From a virus, in IMG/VR virus record IMGVR_UViG_3300025889_000376, positions 1 through 36,619 of that record: a stretch of DNA of 36,619 nucleotides. One strand, given 5' to 3'. The translations under genes were made by a program, and so were the position numbers. The notes beneath the pieces are model-generated. The model worked only from the letters and a program-made list of their open reading frames with translations, was not told the origin of the DNA and made no database searches. Below, one piece after another: positions 16,101 to 22,187 of the stretch (positions within the stretch are counted from its first letter, which is position 1; each line of letters opens with the position of its first letter).

Positions 16101-16322
16101 CTATGACTCCAGGATGGATAGGGTTGGGATGGTGTAGACATCGCGGATGCGGGCGGCGAGCAACTCGACCTTCTTGGGGTCGCCGGATTGCAGGCCGTGC
16201 TTCACCATGCGGCGCATCTCCTCATCCAGTTCCTGAAGGGCAATCCACGCCTCGCGGGCATTGACCGTCTGGCGATGCTCGTAGTCCTCCTCGGGGAGGG
16301 TGAACTCAATCGTGGCTTTCAT
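16101..16322 (-). CDS. Conserved-looking small phage protein (73 aa)
   Basis: The product begins MKATIEFTLPEEDYEHRQTV and continues NAREAWIALQELDEEMRRMV. This 'MKATxxFxLPEexxEhxxAvxg...WxxalxdLdxxLR' pattern is one I recall from small proteins of phage early operons. It folds plausibly as beta-hairpin plus helices. The function is unknown. The start lies inside the end of the upstream 51-residue gene (17-base overlap). Confidence 0.6.
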   Translation of the reverse strand: MKATIEFTLPEEDYEHRQTVNAREAWIALQELDEEMRRMVKHGLQSGDPKKVELLAARIRDVYTIPTLSILES

Positions 16323-16461
16323 GGGTCAGCTTCTTGATGGTTTCGGTTGCAGCGATCAGTTCGCGTTCCAACTGCCTGGCGAAGTCGGCCTTCACCTTGT
16401 AATGCTGGCCACCCTGGAGGACATCCAGGATGGCTGCGTCGGTGCGAGGGGTGTCGGTCAT
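16306..16461 (-). CDS. 51-residue phage protein
   Basis: The ORF starts at ATG 16461 with an ATGA overlap to the upstream gene's stop and ends at TGA 16306-16308. The product MTDTPRTDAAILDVLQGGQH...FARQLERELIAATETIKKL matches the recurring small phage protein pattern 'MTDTPRTDA...FARxLERELxAA'. It is a short helical protein, probably DNA-metabolism associated by context. The overlap and the pattern make it a real gene despite its size. Confidence 0.65.
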   Translation of the reverse strand: MTDTPRTDAAILDVLQGGQHYKVKADFARQLERELIAATETIKKLTHESHD

Positions 16462-16949
16462 CACCGGCTGGTCAGGCTGAACTCATGCGTTCCGTTGGAA
16501 CTGGATGCCTGACGATTCGCCATCCGCGCCTCCTCAATGAACTGGGCGAAGTTGATGGCTGAGTTGGTGCAGAACTCGTCGATGGAGTTAAGCCTGGTCA
16601 GCATCTGCTTCTGCACGGTCACCAGTTCACGAAGCACCTGCACCATCTCGTCGCCACCGGCCTCCTCTTGAGCGTCTACCCTCCTCTTCTTGGGCGATTC
16701 CTTGTACTTCCGGTAGGATTTTAGGTACGCCTCGCCATGCTCCTTGTTGACGTAGATGGCACCGGACGTGAGGTCTTTCATGTTCTTGACGATCTTGTAG
16801 CCTTGGATGCGGCCCGTGGTGATGGCTTGGCGGGCGGCACCCTGTTCATGCAGATCATCGGTTAAAGAGGTGAGCTTAACAGCCACCTCGGGTAGCAGGC
16901 TGACATCGCTGAAGACCAGCGTTTCGTAGGTATCTTGGATCATTTTCAT
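16461..16949 (-). CDS. Putative DNA-binding protein with an HTH-like N-terminal half (162 aa)
   Basis: Residues about 20-75 (LPEVAVKLTSLTDDLHEQGA, RQAITTGRIQGYKIVK, GAIYVNKEHGEAYLK) read like a helix-turn-helix of the MerR/excisionase kind followed by a beta element and a YLKSYRKYK helix. Residues 100-130 are a coiled coil (VLRELVTVQKQMLTRLNSID) that could mediate oligomerisation. Start ATG 16949 is preceded by the AACCA-type leader; a second Met at residue 3 is an alternative start. A regulatory role inside the early operon is likely. Confidence 0.5.
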   Translation of the reverse strand: MKMIQDTYETLVFSDVSLLPEVAVKLTSLTDDLHEQGAARQAITTGRIQGYKIVKNMKDLTSGAIYVNKEHGEAYLKSYRKYKESPKKRRVDAQEEAGGDEMVQVLRELVTVQKQMLTRLNSIDEFCTNSAINFAQFIEEARMANRQASSSNGTHEFSLTSR

Positions 16950-16961
16950 AGGAAAAGTTGG

Positions 16962-17252
16962 TTAAGTGGATATGATCAGTGAGCTAATCTTTTGGGCATT
17001 TTCGGCTGCATCAGTGTTGGGCAAATGTTTCTGAGCTAGAGCACAGACTTCACCCAACCTAGCTATGAATTCAGAAACGTCACAGACGTGCATGTCTTGG
17101 ATTCCGGCGGGATCGCACTCATCTATTGGCATTCCGTTGGAATGCACTACATCAAGGCATCCGTCCCACCTGATGTACGCCCGCCAGTACCCGCATGGCG
17201 ATTCTAGGTTTAAGTAATGCTCGCTTTGATCTTTGATGTTCCAGCGATTCAT
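16962..17252 (-). CDS. Hypothetical protein (96 aa)
   Basis: I choose ATG 17252, whose ATGA overlaps the upstream stop, over a longer ORF. The product (MNRWNIKDQSEHYLNLESPC) has a beta-rich N-terminal half with Trp and Tyr, then a helical C-terminal half ending EVCALAQKHLPNTD. Cysteines occur at several positions (CGYW, DGCLD, DECD, DMHVC), which might bind a metal, but no standard zinc motif is clear. The function is unknown. Confidence 0.5.
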   Translation of the reverse strand: MNRWNIKDQSEHYLNLESPCGYWRAYIRWDGCLDVVHSNGMPIDECDPAGIQDMHVCDVSEFIARLGEVCALAQKHLPNTDAAENAQKISSLIIST

Positions 17253-17557
17253 CACCAGCCGCCCTTCTGCATCCAGCGTTTGATTACCCTGCCATGCGCG
17301 GCAGGTGACTTGGCGGCCTCGTACTGGTAGCAAAGGTCGTTGCGTTGGGCGAAGGCCCGGCAGGCGGCGCCTATGGCATTGGGGTGGTGCGGCTGGCCCA
17401 CCACGGACACCACCTCTTCAGCCGTGAACGAGCCGCGTTCCATGAGTTCAGCGGCGGCCTCCTGCTCAAAGGCGGCGGTCCACTCGGGAGAAGTGCTGGC
17501 ACGCACACGGGCCATGCCAGCTTCCTTCAGTTCCTGTCCTGTCGTCGTCGTTGTCAT
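17252..17557 (-). CDS. Small early protein, HTH/wHTH-like (101 aa)
   Basis: The start is ATG 17557 with a run of ACN (Thr) codons. The core reads SFTAEEVVSVVGQPHHPNAI, then GAACRAFAQRNDLCY and AAKSPAAHGRVIKRWMQKGG. The pattern 'G.P.HPNA.GA.......G.i......S..p..HGR....W' is one I recall from small proteins in phage recombination and replication regions, probably a winged helix. The leader AACCCAG precedes the start in place of an SD. It is coupled downstream by ATGA. Confidence 0.6.
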   Translation of the reverse strand: MTTTTTGQELKEAGMARVRASTSPEWTAAFEQEAAAELMERGSFTAEEVVSVVGQPHHPNAIGAACRAFAQRNDLCYQYEAAKSPAAHGRVIKRWMQKGGW

Positions 17558-17562
17558 CTGGG

Positions 17563-18210
17563 TTAGAACGGGACTTCCTCGTTGATTTCCGGCAGTTCCT
17601 CTTCCGGTGCCGGCGGTGGCGTGGTCGGGGCGCCGTTCACGAAGTTGACGTACTCCTCCGATTTGGAGCACACGTCCGCCAGCCATTGCGGCATCTCGTC
17701 GGGGAACTCGACCTCCTTGCCGGACTTCCGCGCAGCCTCAATGGCGTCCGTAATGCTGAAGTTAATGAGGGTGCTTTCCGGCGTCTTAGGTGGCATCCCC
17801 TTGGGCAGCGGCATGACCGCGCCGACGTCAGCGAACACGCCACGAACCGTGTTCTTGTGGATCACGTTCACGAAGCACGCCTTGCCCAAAACGTTGGCCA
17901 GGTCGAACCCAGCCAGTTCTGGTCCGGTGAACGACCGGCCACGCCAGCCCTCCAAGTCCTTACGGAGAGTGGACTTCTCGTTCAGCGATGCGGTGTACCG
18001 CTTGGAGATTCCTCGCGGCAGGTTCTTGCCCTTCACCTCAATGCGCTCCTCGGGGATCTCCCAAAGGAGAGCCACCTTGCGCTTGGGGCCGTACTGCTCG
18101 GACACCTGGGTGCCGAGATCAACAACGCCGTAACAGACGGCGGCATGGGTGCCGGCGCTAACCGGCTCACTCTTGGGGCCGGATGAACCGGCAGTTACTA
18201 CGATGCTCAT
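17563..18210 (-). CDS. Single-stranded DNA-binding-like protein with acidic C-terminal tail (215 aa)
   Basis: The body is beta-rich (VCYGVVDLGTQVSEQYG, RKVALLWEIPEERI, FTGPELAGFDLANVLGKACF), consistent with an OB-fold. Residues about 198-215 form a Pro-rich linker and an acidic tip ending ELPEINEEVPF, like the acidic tails with terminal Phe of bacterial SSB and T7 gp2.5 that dock replication partners. The exonuclease and HhH genes are immediately upstream in the operon, as is usual for phage recombination modules. The start overlaps a 23-codon leader ORF (ATGA). It probably coats ssDNA in replication and recombination. Confidence 0.6.
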   Translation of the reverse strand: MSIVVTAGSSGPKSEPVSAGTHAAVCYGVVDLGTQVSEQYGPKRKVALLWEIPEERIEVKGKNLPRGISKRYTASLNEKSTLRKDLEGWRGRSFTGPELAGFDLANVLGKACFVNVIHKNTVRGVFADVGAVMPLPKGMPPKTPESTLINFSITDAIEAARKSGKEVEFPDEMPQWLADVCSKSEEYVNFVNGAPTTPPPAPEEELPEINEEVPF

Positions 18211-18278
18211 GGTTTTTCTTTTTTCTTGGTTGCATGGCCACGGGATGCGGCCAAAAGTTTTTGCGTCGTCGTTGTCAT
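18207..18278 (-). CDS. 23-residue leader ORF coupled to the SSB-like gene
   Basis: ATG 18278 opens MTTTTQKLLAASRGHATKKK and ends EKP-stop. Its TGA overlaps the SSB-like start (ATGA). It begins with the same ATGACAACGACGACG string as the gene at 17557. The product is short and basic. It may act mainly to deliver ribosomes to the next start. Confidence 0.4.
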   Translation of the reverse strand: MTTTTQKLLAASRGHATKKKEKP

Positions 18279-18282
18279 AGGA

Positions 18283-18310
18283 TGCCCCGCTGGGAACTCT
18301 CGGCGGGGCA
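18283..18310 (-). promoter_or_regulatory. GC-rich hairpin between exonuclease gene and leader ORF
   Basis: TGCCCCGC (18283-18290) and GCGGGGCA (18303-18310) form a perfect 8 bp stem with a 12-base loop. On the plus strand TTTT follows; on the coding strand AAAA precedes it, so it is not a canonical terminator for the leftward operon. Its place just before the leader ORF suggests RNA stability control, partial termination or attenuation. Confidence 0.45.
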
Positions 18311-18315
18311 TTTTG

Positions 18316-19092
18316 CTAGGCGATTGGTGGCTTGTAGCCCTTGAGGTACTGCCAGAGCTTGAGGGCCGCTTGGAAGGCATCCCATGCCTCCTCCAGTTGG
18401 GTCGCTGAGTAGTTCACGATCTCAACGCGGCCCTTCTCGGTGGTCGATATGTAGACGTTGGCCCCGGTGGTGTTGTGATGGATCCTGCCGAACTTGGCCA
18501 CGCAGTAAGCCGCGATCTGCATCGGCTCGGTCTCCCAAGGCGTGCAAGGTTGGCCAGGCTTGGTCTTACGGGACTTGAAATCCAAGATCCCGTTGAAGCC
18601 TATGCCATCGGTGAAAACCGCGTCTGTCGTACCAGCGTAGCCATCGCGCACGTTCACCAACCGCAGTTCATGCTCCCTGAATTTGATGCCTTCCTTTTCG
18701 ATTAGGCACGAAACGGGGTAAACGTAGGCGTCGTACCCATCCGGCACCGGATCGCCCTTAAAATGCGATTCTAAGGCAGCGTGGATGGCCGTGCCTAGGT
18801 CGGCAGCATCGCTCACCTGCTGGAAGGCGCCATCCGTGGCCCGGCGGGCGTAGCTGTCCACGCCTTCGTTGTCCTGCGGAGGGTTCCCGTGGCACCAGTT
18901 GCTGACCTGGGCGAGTTTCCAGTCCATCAACTGCGGCTTGTCCAGCACGCCAAGGACGGTGGTGACCGATGGGTAGAGCCCGAGCTTGCGGGCGTCTGCA
19001 ATGGTGGTAGGCCTAGTGCCGCCGCCCTTGGCCTTGGGAACCTCGAAGACGGCGGCACCTGTCCGGTCGTACCAATGTTGGGACTTACTCAT
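18316..19092 (-). CDS. PD-(D/E)XK family exonuclease (258 aa)
   Basis: The motifs of RecB/lambda-exonuclease-like nucleases appear in order: GTAIHAALE (residues 100-108), the metal-binding Asp of GYAGTTDAVF (Asp157), GILDFKSRK (Asp171, Lys173) and QIAAY (192-196). These form the catalytic core that degrades or trims DNA ends. With the SSB-like gene downstream and RusA-like remains further on, it forms a phage recombination module. A recombinase of the Bet/RecT type is not recognisable in the window, which is notable. The 5' end overlaps the HhH gene by 8 bases. Confidence 0.8.
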   Translation of the reverse strand: MSKSQHWYDRTGAAVFEVPKAKGGGTRPTTIADARKLGLYPSVTTVLGVLDKPQLMDWKLAQVSNWCHGNPPQDNEGVDSYARRATDGAFQQVSDAADLGTAIHAALESHFKGDPVPDGYDAYVYPVSCLIEKEGIKFREHELRLVNVRDGYAGTTDAVFTDGIGFNGILDFKSRKTKPGQPCTPWETEPMQIAAYCVAKFGRIHHNTTGANVYISTTEKGRVEIVNYSATQLEEAWDAFQAALKLWQYLKGYKPPIA

Positions 19093-19498
19093 CGTCCACC
19101 TCCTTCACCCGCTCGGCCAGCATTGCGTCGGCGTACTTGTAAGCCTGTTCAGCAGCCTTCATCGGTGAGTAGTCGCTTGACCAATGAGACGTCAGAGCCT
19201 GTCCAGCGAACCAGTCGCGCAGGTTCATAACTGGAGCGTTGGTATCCAACTTAATCAATGGACCGAGTGGAATTGGATTGTACGGCTTTCCGGTCCATTC
19301 AATGCCTGTGGCCTTAACCGCCTCCTTGATTTTCTCCAAGGTTCTTGGTCCCATGCCGCGAATCCGCCTTAACTCTCGGTCGTTTGTTCGGGCGAGTTTC
19401 TCTAAGGTGCCGTAACCGCAATTAGCCAGGTTATCTAGCACGGAATCAACGCCTTTGATTTGTAATGAGTGTATGGATGTGTCTTCGCTTTCACTCAT
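19085..19498 (-). CDS. Helix-hairpin-helix protein fused to a phage early domain (137 aa)
   Basis: Residues about 14-66 form an HhH domain like the RNA polymerase alpha C-terminal domain: VDSVLDNLANCGYGTLEKLA, then LRRIRGMGPRTLEKIKEAV. This binds DNA non-specifically. Residues about 88-135 (NLRDWFAGQAL ... MKAAEQAYKYADAMLAER) match the 'LRDWFAgqAL...AYxxADAMLAeR' pattern that I know as a separate small phage protein. A fusion of the two is less common. It may guide a nuclease or interfere with host RNA polymerase; that is speculation. Ends overlap both neighbours. Confidence 0.6.
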   Translation of the reverse strand: MSESEDTSIHSLQIKGVDSVLDNLANCGYGTLEKLARTNDRELRRIRGMGPRTLEKIKEAVKATGIEWTGKPYNPIPLGPLIKLDTNAPVMNLRDWFAGQALTSHWSSDYSPMKAAEQAYKYADAMLAERVKEVDDE

Positions 19499-19706
19499 GG
19501 TACTTCTCCTCCATGGCTTGGCAGTTCTCCTGCAATCGGTAGAGCACCTTCTCTACTTCGCCGCACGCCTTGTAGGCCTCTTGGTACTTTCCCTGAGCCA
19601 GCATGACGGTCACGACGGCAAGCCGCTCCATAACCATTACTGCTCCAAGTCCCGTAACCATCCGGTCAGCTTGCTCGCGCTTCAGGCTGTTTAGGTTGTC
19701 CTTCAT
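19491..19706 (-). CDS. Small helical hypothetical protein (71 aa)
   Basis: ATG 19706 is coupled (ATGA) to the upstream stop; the longer frame above it overlaps the neighbour gene. The product MKDNLNSLKREQADRMVTGL continues as an amphipathic helix and a second helix with YQEAYKACGEVEKVLYRLQE. There is no membrane segment clear enough to call. The function is unknown. Confidence 0.55.
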   Translation of the reverse strand: MKDNLNSLKREQADRMVTGLGAVMVMERLAVVTVMLAQGKYQEAYKACGEVEKVLYRLQENCQAMEEKYHE

Positions 19707-19942
19707 AGCCAGCCCTCCTGATTCCATACCTGGCGGTCCCACGTCTGGCACTCCTCGTGCATCCGCTCCCAGAAGTTGAGCGCCCATGCCTCGTCTAGAC
19801 CGGCGTCCTGCGGGCCGTGAATGGCATCCATGCGGTCCAGCCAGTTCTGATGCTCCACCTCTTCAAAAAACGCCTGCTGCTCGGCGTGGTACTGAACTGA
19901 GTCCCTAACGTGCTGATCTAGTTGGTCGTGTGTCGTCGTCAT
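19703..19942 (-). CDS. Acidic, Trp-rich small protein (79 aa)
   Basis: The product begins MTTTHDQLDQHVRDSVQYHA and contains several Trp and His residues and many Glu and Asp (for example FFEEVEHQNWLDRMDAIH). The start carries the recurring ACG ACG ACA codons and an AACCCAAAAAAC leader instead of an SD. Small acidic early proteins often act as inhibitors or DNA mimics in phages, but nothing proves this here. Confidence 0.55.
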   Translation of the reverse strand: MTTTHDQLDQHVRDSVQYHAEQQAFFEEVEHQNWLDRMDAIHGPQDAGLDEAWALNFWERMHEECQTWDRQVWNQEGWL

Positions 19943-19952
19943 GTTTTTTGGG

Positions 19953-20126
19953 TTATTGCTTGTTTTGTTTCCGTTGGCGGTTGGCCCACGAAATGATTAG
20001 GGAGCGGATGACGTAACTCTTCGTGCGGTCATTCCGTTCACAAAATTTCTCAAGGATTCGATAGGCAGAAAGCGGGATTTCCGCTGAAACGGTGGCGATC
20101 TGCCGGTCGGTCGTCGTGCTGTCCAT
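19953..20126 (-). CDS. Ribbon-helix-helix transcriptional regulator (57 aa)
   Basis: From ATG 20126 the product begins MDSTTTDRQIATVSAEIPLS and continues AYRILEKFCERNDRTKSYVI then RSLIISWANRQ. This is a CopG/Arc-like ribbon-helix-helix: a beta strand (TVSAEIP) and two helices, with a basic Lys/Arg tail. An ATG at 20162 would add 12 residues. It is the first gene of the long leftward operon and faces an AACTT-TAG-AAGTT dyad, which fits an autoregulated early repressor. Confidence 0.7.
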   Translation of the reverse strand: MDSTTTDRQIATVSAEIPLSAYRILEKFCERNDRTKSYVIRSLIISWANRQRKQNKQ

Positions 20127-20169
20127 GCGAGTGAGTGAGCAGGATGTTTCGCTGGTCGTCAACAGAAAT

Positions 20170-20213
20170 CTTTAGGAACTTTAGAAGTTTCTTTTTTTTT
20201 AAAAGACCTTTAG
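20170..20213. promoter_or_regulatory. Divergent control region with CTTTAG repeats and a dyad
   Basis: CTTTAG occurs at 20170, 20179 and 20208. The first two frame a dyad AACTT-TAG-AAGTT (20177-20189), which extends to 7+7 with one mismatch. A T9-T10/A4 tract at 20191-20204 may act as an UP-like element for the leftward promoter. The region separates the leftward operon (from 20126) and the rightward ORF (from 20230). It is a likely operator for the RHH protein. Confidence 0.45.
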
Positions 20214-20229
20214 ACCTCAACGGACAACA

Positions 20230-20448
20230 ATGCACCACTACGACATCGAATGGAATGCAACCGAAGTAGTTCATCCGTCGCCTATGATTCTTGACGACGG
20301 AACCACTCGCCCCCGCCCAACTGGGCCTGCTCGTTGCGGTGGACTCTTAAAAATTACCGCTGAAAACGCAGAAGGAGCAATCGCTCGCGTTAAGCTGCTG
20401 CTCCGCATGACTGGAAGCCCCAAGGATGTTGTGGTCAAACTTGCTTGA
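20230..20448 (+). CDS. Small hypothetical protein (72 aa)
   Basis: The product begins MHHYDIEWNATEVVHPSPMI and ends in a short helix-strand unit (ARVKLLLRMTGSPKDVVVKL). The C-terminal half has the look of a small alpha/beta fold. It is the first rightward gene after the divergent control region and directly precedes the structured non-coding stretch. I do not recognise it. Its expression may mark the transcription start for the RNA that follows. Confidence 0.5.
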   Translation: MHHYDIEWNATEVVHPSPMILDDGTTRPRPTGPARCGGLLKITAENAEGAIARVKLLLRMTGSPKDVVVKLA

Positions 20449-20469
20449 CGAATAGTCGCCGTTTGTTCT

Positions 20470-20809
20470 CTTGCCGCAATCCGGCAAGTCTGGACGGAAG
20501 TCCCCAGGCGCAGTGAGCGGCCACCCTAACAGGGAGCCCTGCCACGAACTAATCGGCAGCGGAAACGATCACCCGTCCGCGTAAGAGTGAAGGTTAAACC
20601 TAGTGAGCCGGTAGTCAGCCGTGTGCATGAGGCACCTCCGAGCGGCCCTACCAGTCGAAGCAGACACCCCGTCCAAGGCGCAGTAGCCTCTTCGATAGAC
20701 AGCTTGCCCCCGCTAGGGGTGAGCTGTCTCGCAACTGTTACCCGAGCCAAAACGCAATCAGCCTCTCCCAGCTTGCTCCCGCCGGTGCCAGCCGTTAACA
20801 GCCCGTGCC
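20470..20809 (+). ncRNA. Candidate structured RNA of about 340 nt before the receptor-binding gene
   Basis: No ORF fills this stretch, yet it is dense with perfect short stems. CTTGCCG/CGGCAAG is near 20470-20488. GGAC-GGAA-GTCC carries a GNRA-type loop. CTGCC/GGCAG and GCGGA/TCCGC follow. A nested arm at about 20609-20653 has GGTAG/CTACC outside GCCG/CGGC outside GTGC/GCAC. TCGAAG/CTTCGA encloses AGGC/GCCT. AGACAGCT/AGCTGTCT contains CCCC/GGGG (about 20695-20728). A distal CTGTTA/TAACAG pair closes the 3' end. The strand is inferred from the flanking rightward genes. It could be a trans-acting RNA or a long 5' leader. I cannot match it to a known class. Confidence 0.6.
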
Positions 20810-21472
20810 ATGAATTTCCTCCGTACCCAGTCGTTAATGCGGATAGCAGACACCTTGAAGGTAAAGCTGAACGGTGTCCTATGGAAGACCCAGTCCAACC
20901 TTAATGTGGTGGCCGGCCAGGGACTGACGTTCAGCCAGGTCGAGACCAAGGATACCAGCACGCTCACGGTCGGCCTCAGCACGGACGGCAGCTCTAGGGG
21001 CTACCAAGGGATGTTCTGGAGCCAAGTGAACCAGACGGCAGCAAACACGACCACGAGTTACTCGGTCACGTTCACCAACTCAGCGAGCTTCAACAATGGG
21101 GTGAGCTTGGTGGATAACAGCAAGATCACGTTCCAGCATCCTGGGGTGTACAACATCCAAATCAGCATCCAGTTCGTGAACACGGACAGCCAGATCCATG
21201 ACAGCACCATTTGGTTCAGGAAAAACGACAGCGGCACGTCAGGTGACATCGCTGATTCCGCCAGCCAAGTGTCAGTGCCAAACAAGCACGGCGGCGTGGA
21301 TGGGCATCTGATCTTTGCCGTGAACGTGCTGGATCAACTGGTGGCAGGGGACTACTACGAAGTGATCTGGGCGGTCACCAACACCAACGTGTCGATGCAG
21401 TATCTCGCCGGCACAACCTCACCCGTCAGCCCCAACATCCCGAGCATCATTCTCACGGCAACGCAGGTATGA
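20810..21472 (+). CDS. Receptor-binding/adhesin-type protein with a C1q/TNF-like jelly roll (220 aa)
   Basis: Residues about 15-60 form a short shaft-like region (LKVKLNGVLWKTQSNLNVVA). Residues about 75-220 read as a C1q-like beta jelly roll: YSVTFTNSASFNNGVSLV, then ITFQHPGVYNIQISIQFVN, then the last strands NVSMQYLAGTTSP and PSIILTATQV. The ITFxxxGxYNIxxSIQF pattern is typical of phage head or tail adhesins. The gene has no SD and directly abuts the structured RNA. It lies far from the tail cluster, in a separate rightward cassette, so it may be an exchangeable host-range module. Confidence 0.65.
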   Translation: MNFLRTQSLMRIADTLKVKLNGVLWKTQSNLNVVAGQGLTFSQVETKDTSTLTVGLSTDGSSRGYQGMFWSQVNQTAANTTTSYSVTFTNSASFNNGVSLVDNSKITFQHPGVYNIQISIQFVNTDSQIHDSTIWFRKNDSGTSGDIADSASQVSVPNKHGGVDGHLIFAVNVLDQLVAGDYYEVIWAVTNTNVSMQYLAGTTSPVSPNIPSIILTATQV

Positions 21473-21645
21473 CAAGGTGGGTGGATGCGGGCTGGAGGTT
21501 ACCAGCCTCGGCTAACCTGCCCGTGGAAGTTGTTCTGGCCGATGGCTCGACCGAGAAACGGGACACGCTGACGGGAGACTGGCGGCCCGTTGTCCGCTGG
21601 AGGACGGTTGACAAGGAAGCTGGGTCGCGGAAGAAAAAGGCATGA
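21469..21645 (+). CDS. 58-residue hypothetical protein
   Basis: The start overlaps the adhesin stop (ATGA), and its stop overlaps the next start (ATGA). The product MTRWVDAGWRLPASANLPVE continues VVLADGSTEKRDTLTGDWRP and ends basic (RKKKA). The small beta-rich Trp-containing fold is unrecognised, but the double overlap makes it a real gene. Confidence 0.6.
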   Translation: MTRWVDAGWRLPASANLPVEVVLADGSTEKRDTLTGDWRPVVRWRTVDKEAGSRKKKA

Positions 21646-21899
21646 GCATCACCTACCGAGGCGAGACCTTTTCTGGTTACAACAAGCCAAAGCGCACGTC
21701 CGGTGGTAGGAAGAAAAGCGCCGTCCTCGCCAAGAAGGGCAACAAGGTGAAACTGGTCCGATTCGGTGACCCGAAACTGTCCATCAAGAAGGATCAACCC
21801 GCCAGGAAGCGGTCCTACTGCGCCCGGTCTGCTGGCCAAGGGAACACCAGCAACATCTTCTCCGCTAATTACTGGAGCCGGAAGGCATGGTCGTGTTAG
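21642..21899 (+). CDS. Small basic phage protein (85 aa)
   Basis: The product MSITYRGETFSGYNKPKRTS with a repeat-rich basic middle and an end reading NIFSANYWSRKAWSC matches a small phage protein pattern I recall ('TYRGExFSGYNKPKRT...SAxYWSxKxW'). It is Lys/Arg-rich, with two Cys in the C-terminal third, and perhaps binds nucleic acid or DNA inside the head. It closes the rightward cassette just before a pair of hairpins. Confidence 0.65.
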   Translation: MSITYRGETFSGYNKPKRTSGGRKKSAVLAKKGNKVKLVRFGDPKLSIKKDQPARKRSYCARSAGQGNTSNIFSANYWSRKAWSC

Positions 21900-21902
21900 G
21901 TA

Positions 21903-21978
21903 CTGGCGGATTCGGTTGGTTCGCCCCTATGTCCGCCAGCCCCGTGCTTACCTAGGTCGTCAGCGCAACTTCTGCGCT
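21903..21978. terminator. Two hairpins between convergent genes
   Basis: CTGGCGGA (21903-21910) pairs with TCCGCCAG (21932-21939). AGCGCA (21962-21967) pairs with TGCGCT (21973-21978) over loop ACTTC, followed by ATTTAGTTGATTT. They lie between the rightward cassette and the leftward XRE gene, as expected for a bidirectional terminator. Confidence 0.5.
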
Positions 21979-21992
21979 ATTTAGTTGATTTG

Positions 21993-22187
21993 TCAATAGG
22001 GCACTACGCTTAATGTAAGCAACCGAGCAATCGCCCCTTCCTGCATCAGAACATGGGGGATATGCCGCTCTTCCCCCGCCTCCCAGTACTGGAGTGTCCG
22101 GCGGCTGATGCCAAGGTGAGCAGCGCAAGCGGGTTGGGACAGATGCAGTTCCAGGCGCATCTCCTTCAAGATTTCAGCGAAAGTCAT
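21993..22187 (-). CDS. XRE-family helix-turn-helix regulator (64 aa)
   Basis: The core is MTFAEILKEMRLELHLSQPA then CAAHLGISRRTLQYWEAGEE, a classic Cro/C1-type HTH with recognition helix SRRTLQYWE. It is a single-domain protein of a size similar to restriction-modification controller proteins. Its start is coupled (ATGA) to the stop of the methyltransferase gene. It may control the methyltransferase or a phage promoter. It is not next to any integrase or lysogeny gene. Confidence 0.75.
   Translation of the reverse strand: MTFAEILKEMRLELHLSQPACAAHLGISRRTLQYWEAGEERHIPHVLMQEGAIARLLTLSVVPY

Noticed and set aside
18283-18314. Terminator on the plus strand (hairpin followed by TTTT)
   Set aside because: No rightward gene lies upstream, so termination of a plus-strand transcript has no evident purpose; it is kept as a leader hairpin.
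20470-20809. Match to RNase P RNA
   Set aside because: GACGGAAGTCC and GTAAGAG recall conserved RNase P segments, but the other conserved regions and the long-range P4 pairing are not found, so I do not call it RNase P.
20470-20809. tRNA or tmRNA in the structured region
   Set aside because: No T-arm GTTC-A-type loop, acceptor stem or CCA-like end in the right order was seen.
20470-21472. Diversity-generating retroelement template and variable region
   Set aside because: No reverse transcriptase and no near-duplicate adenine-mutated repeat is present.
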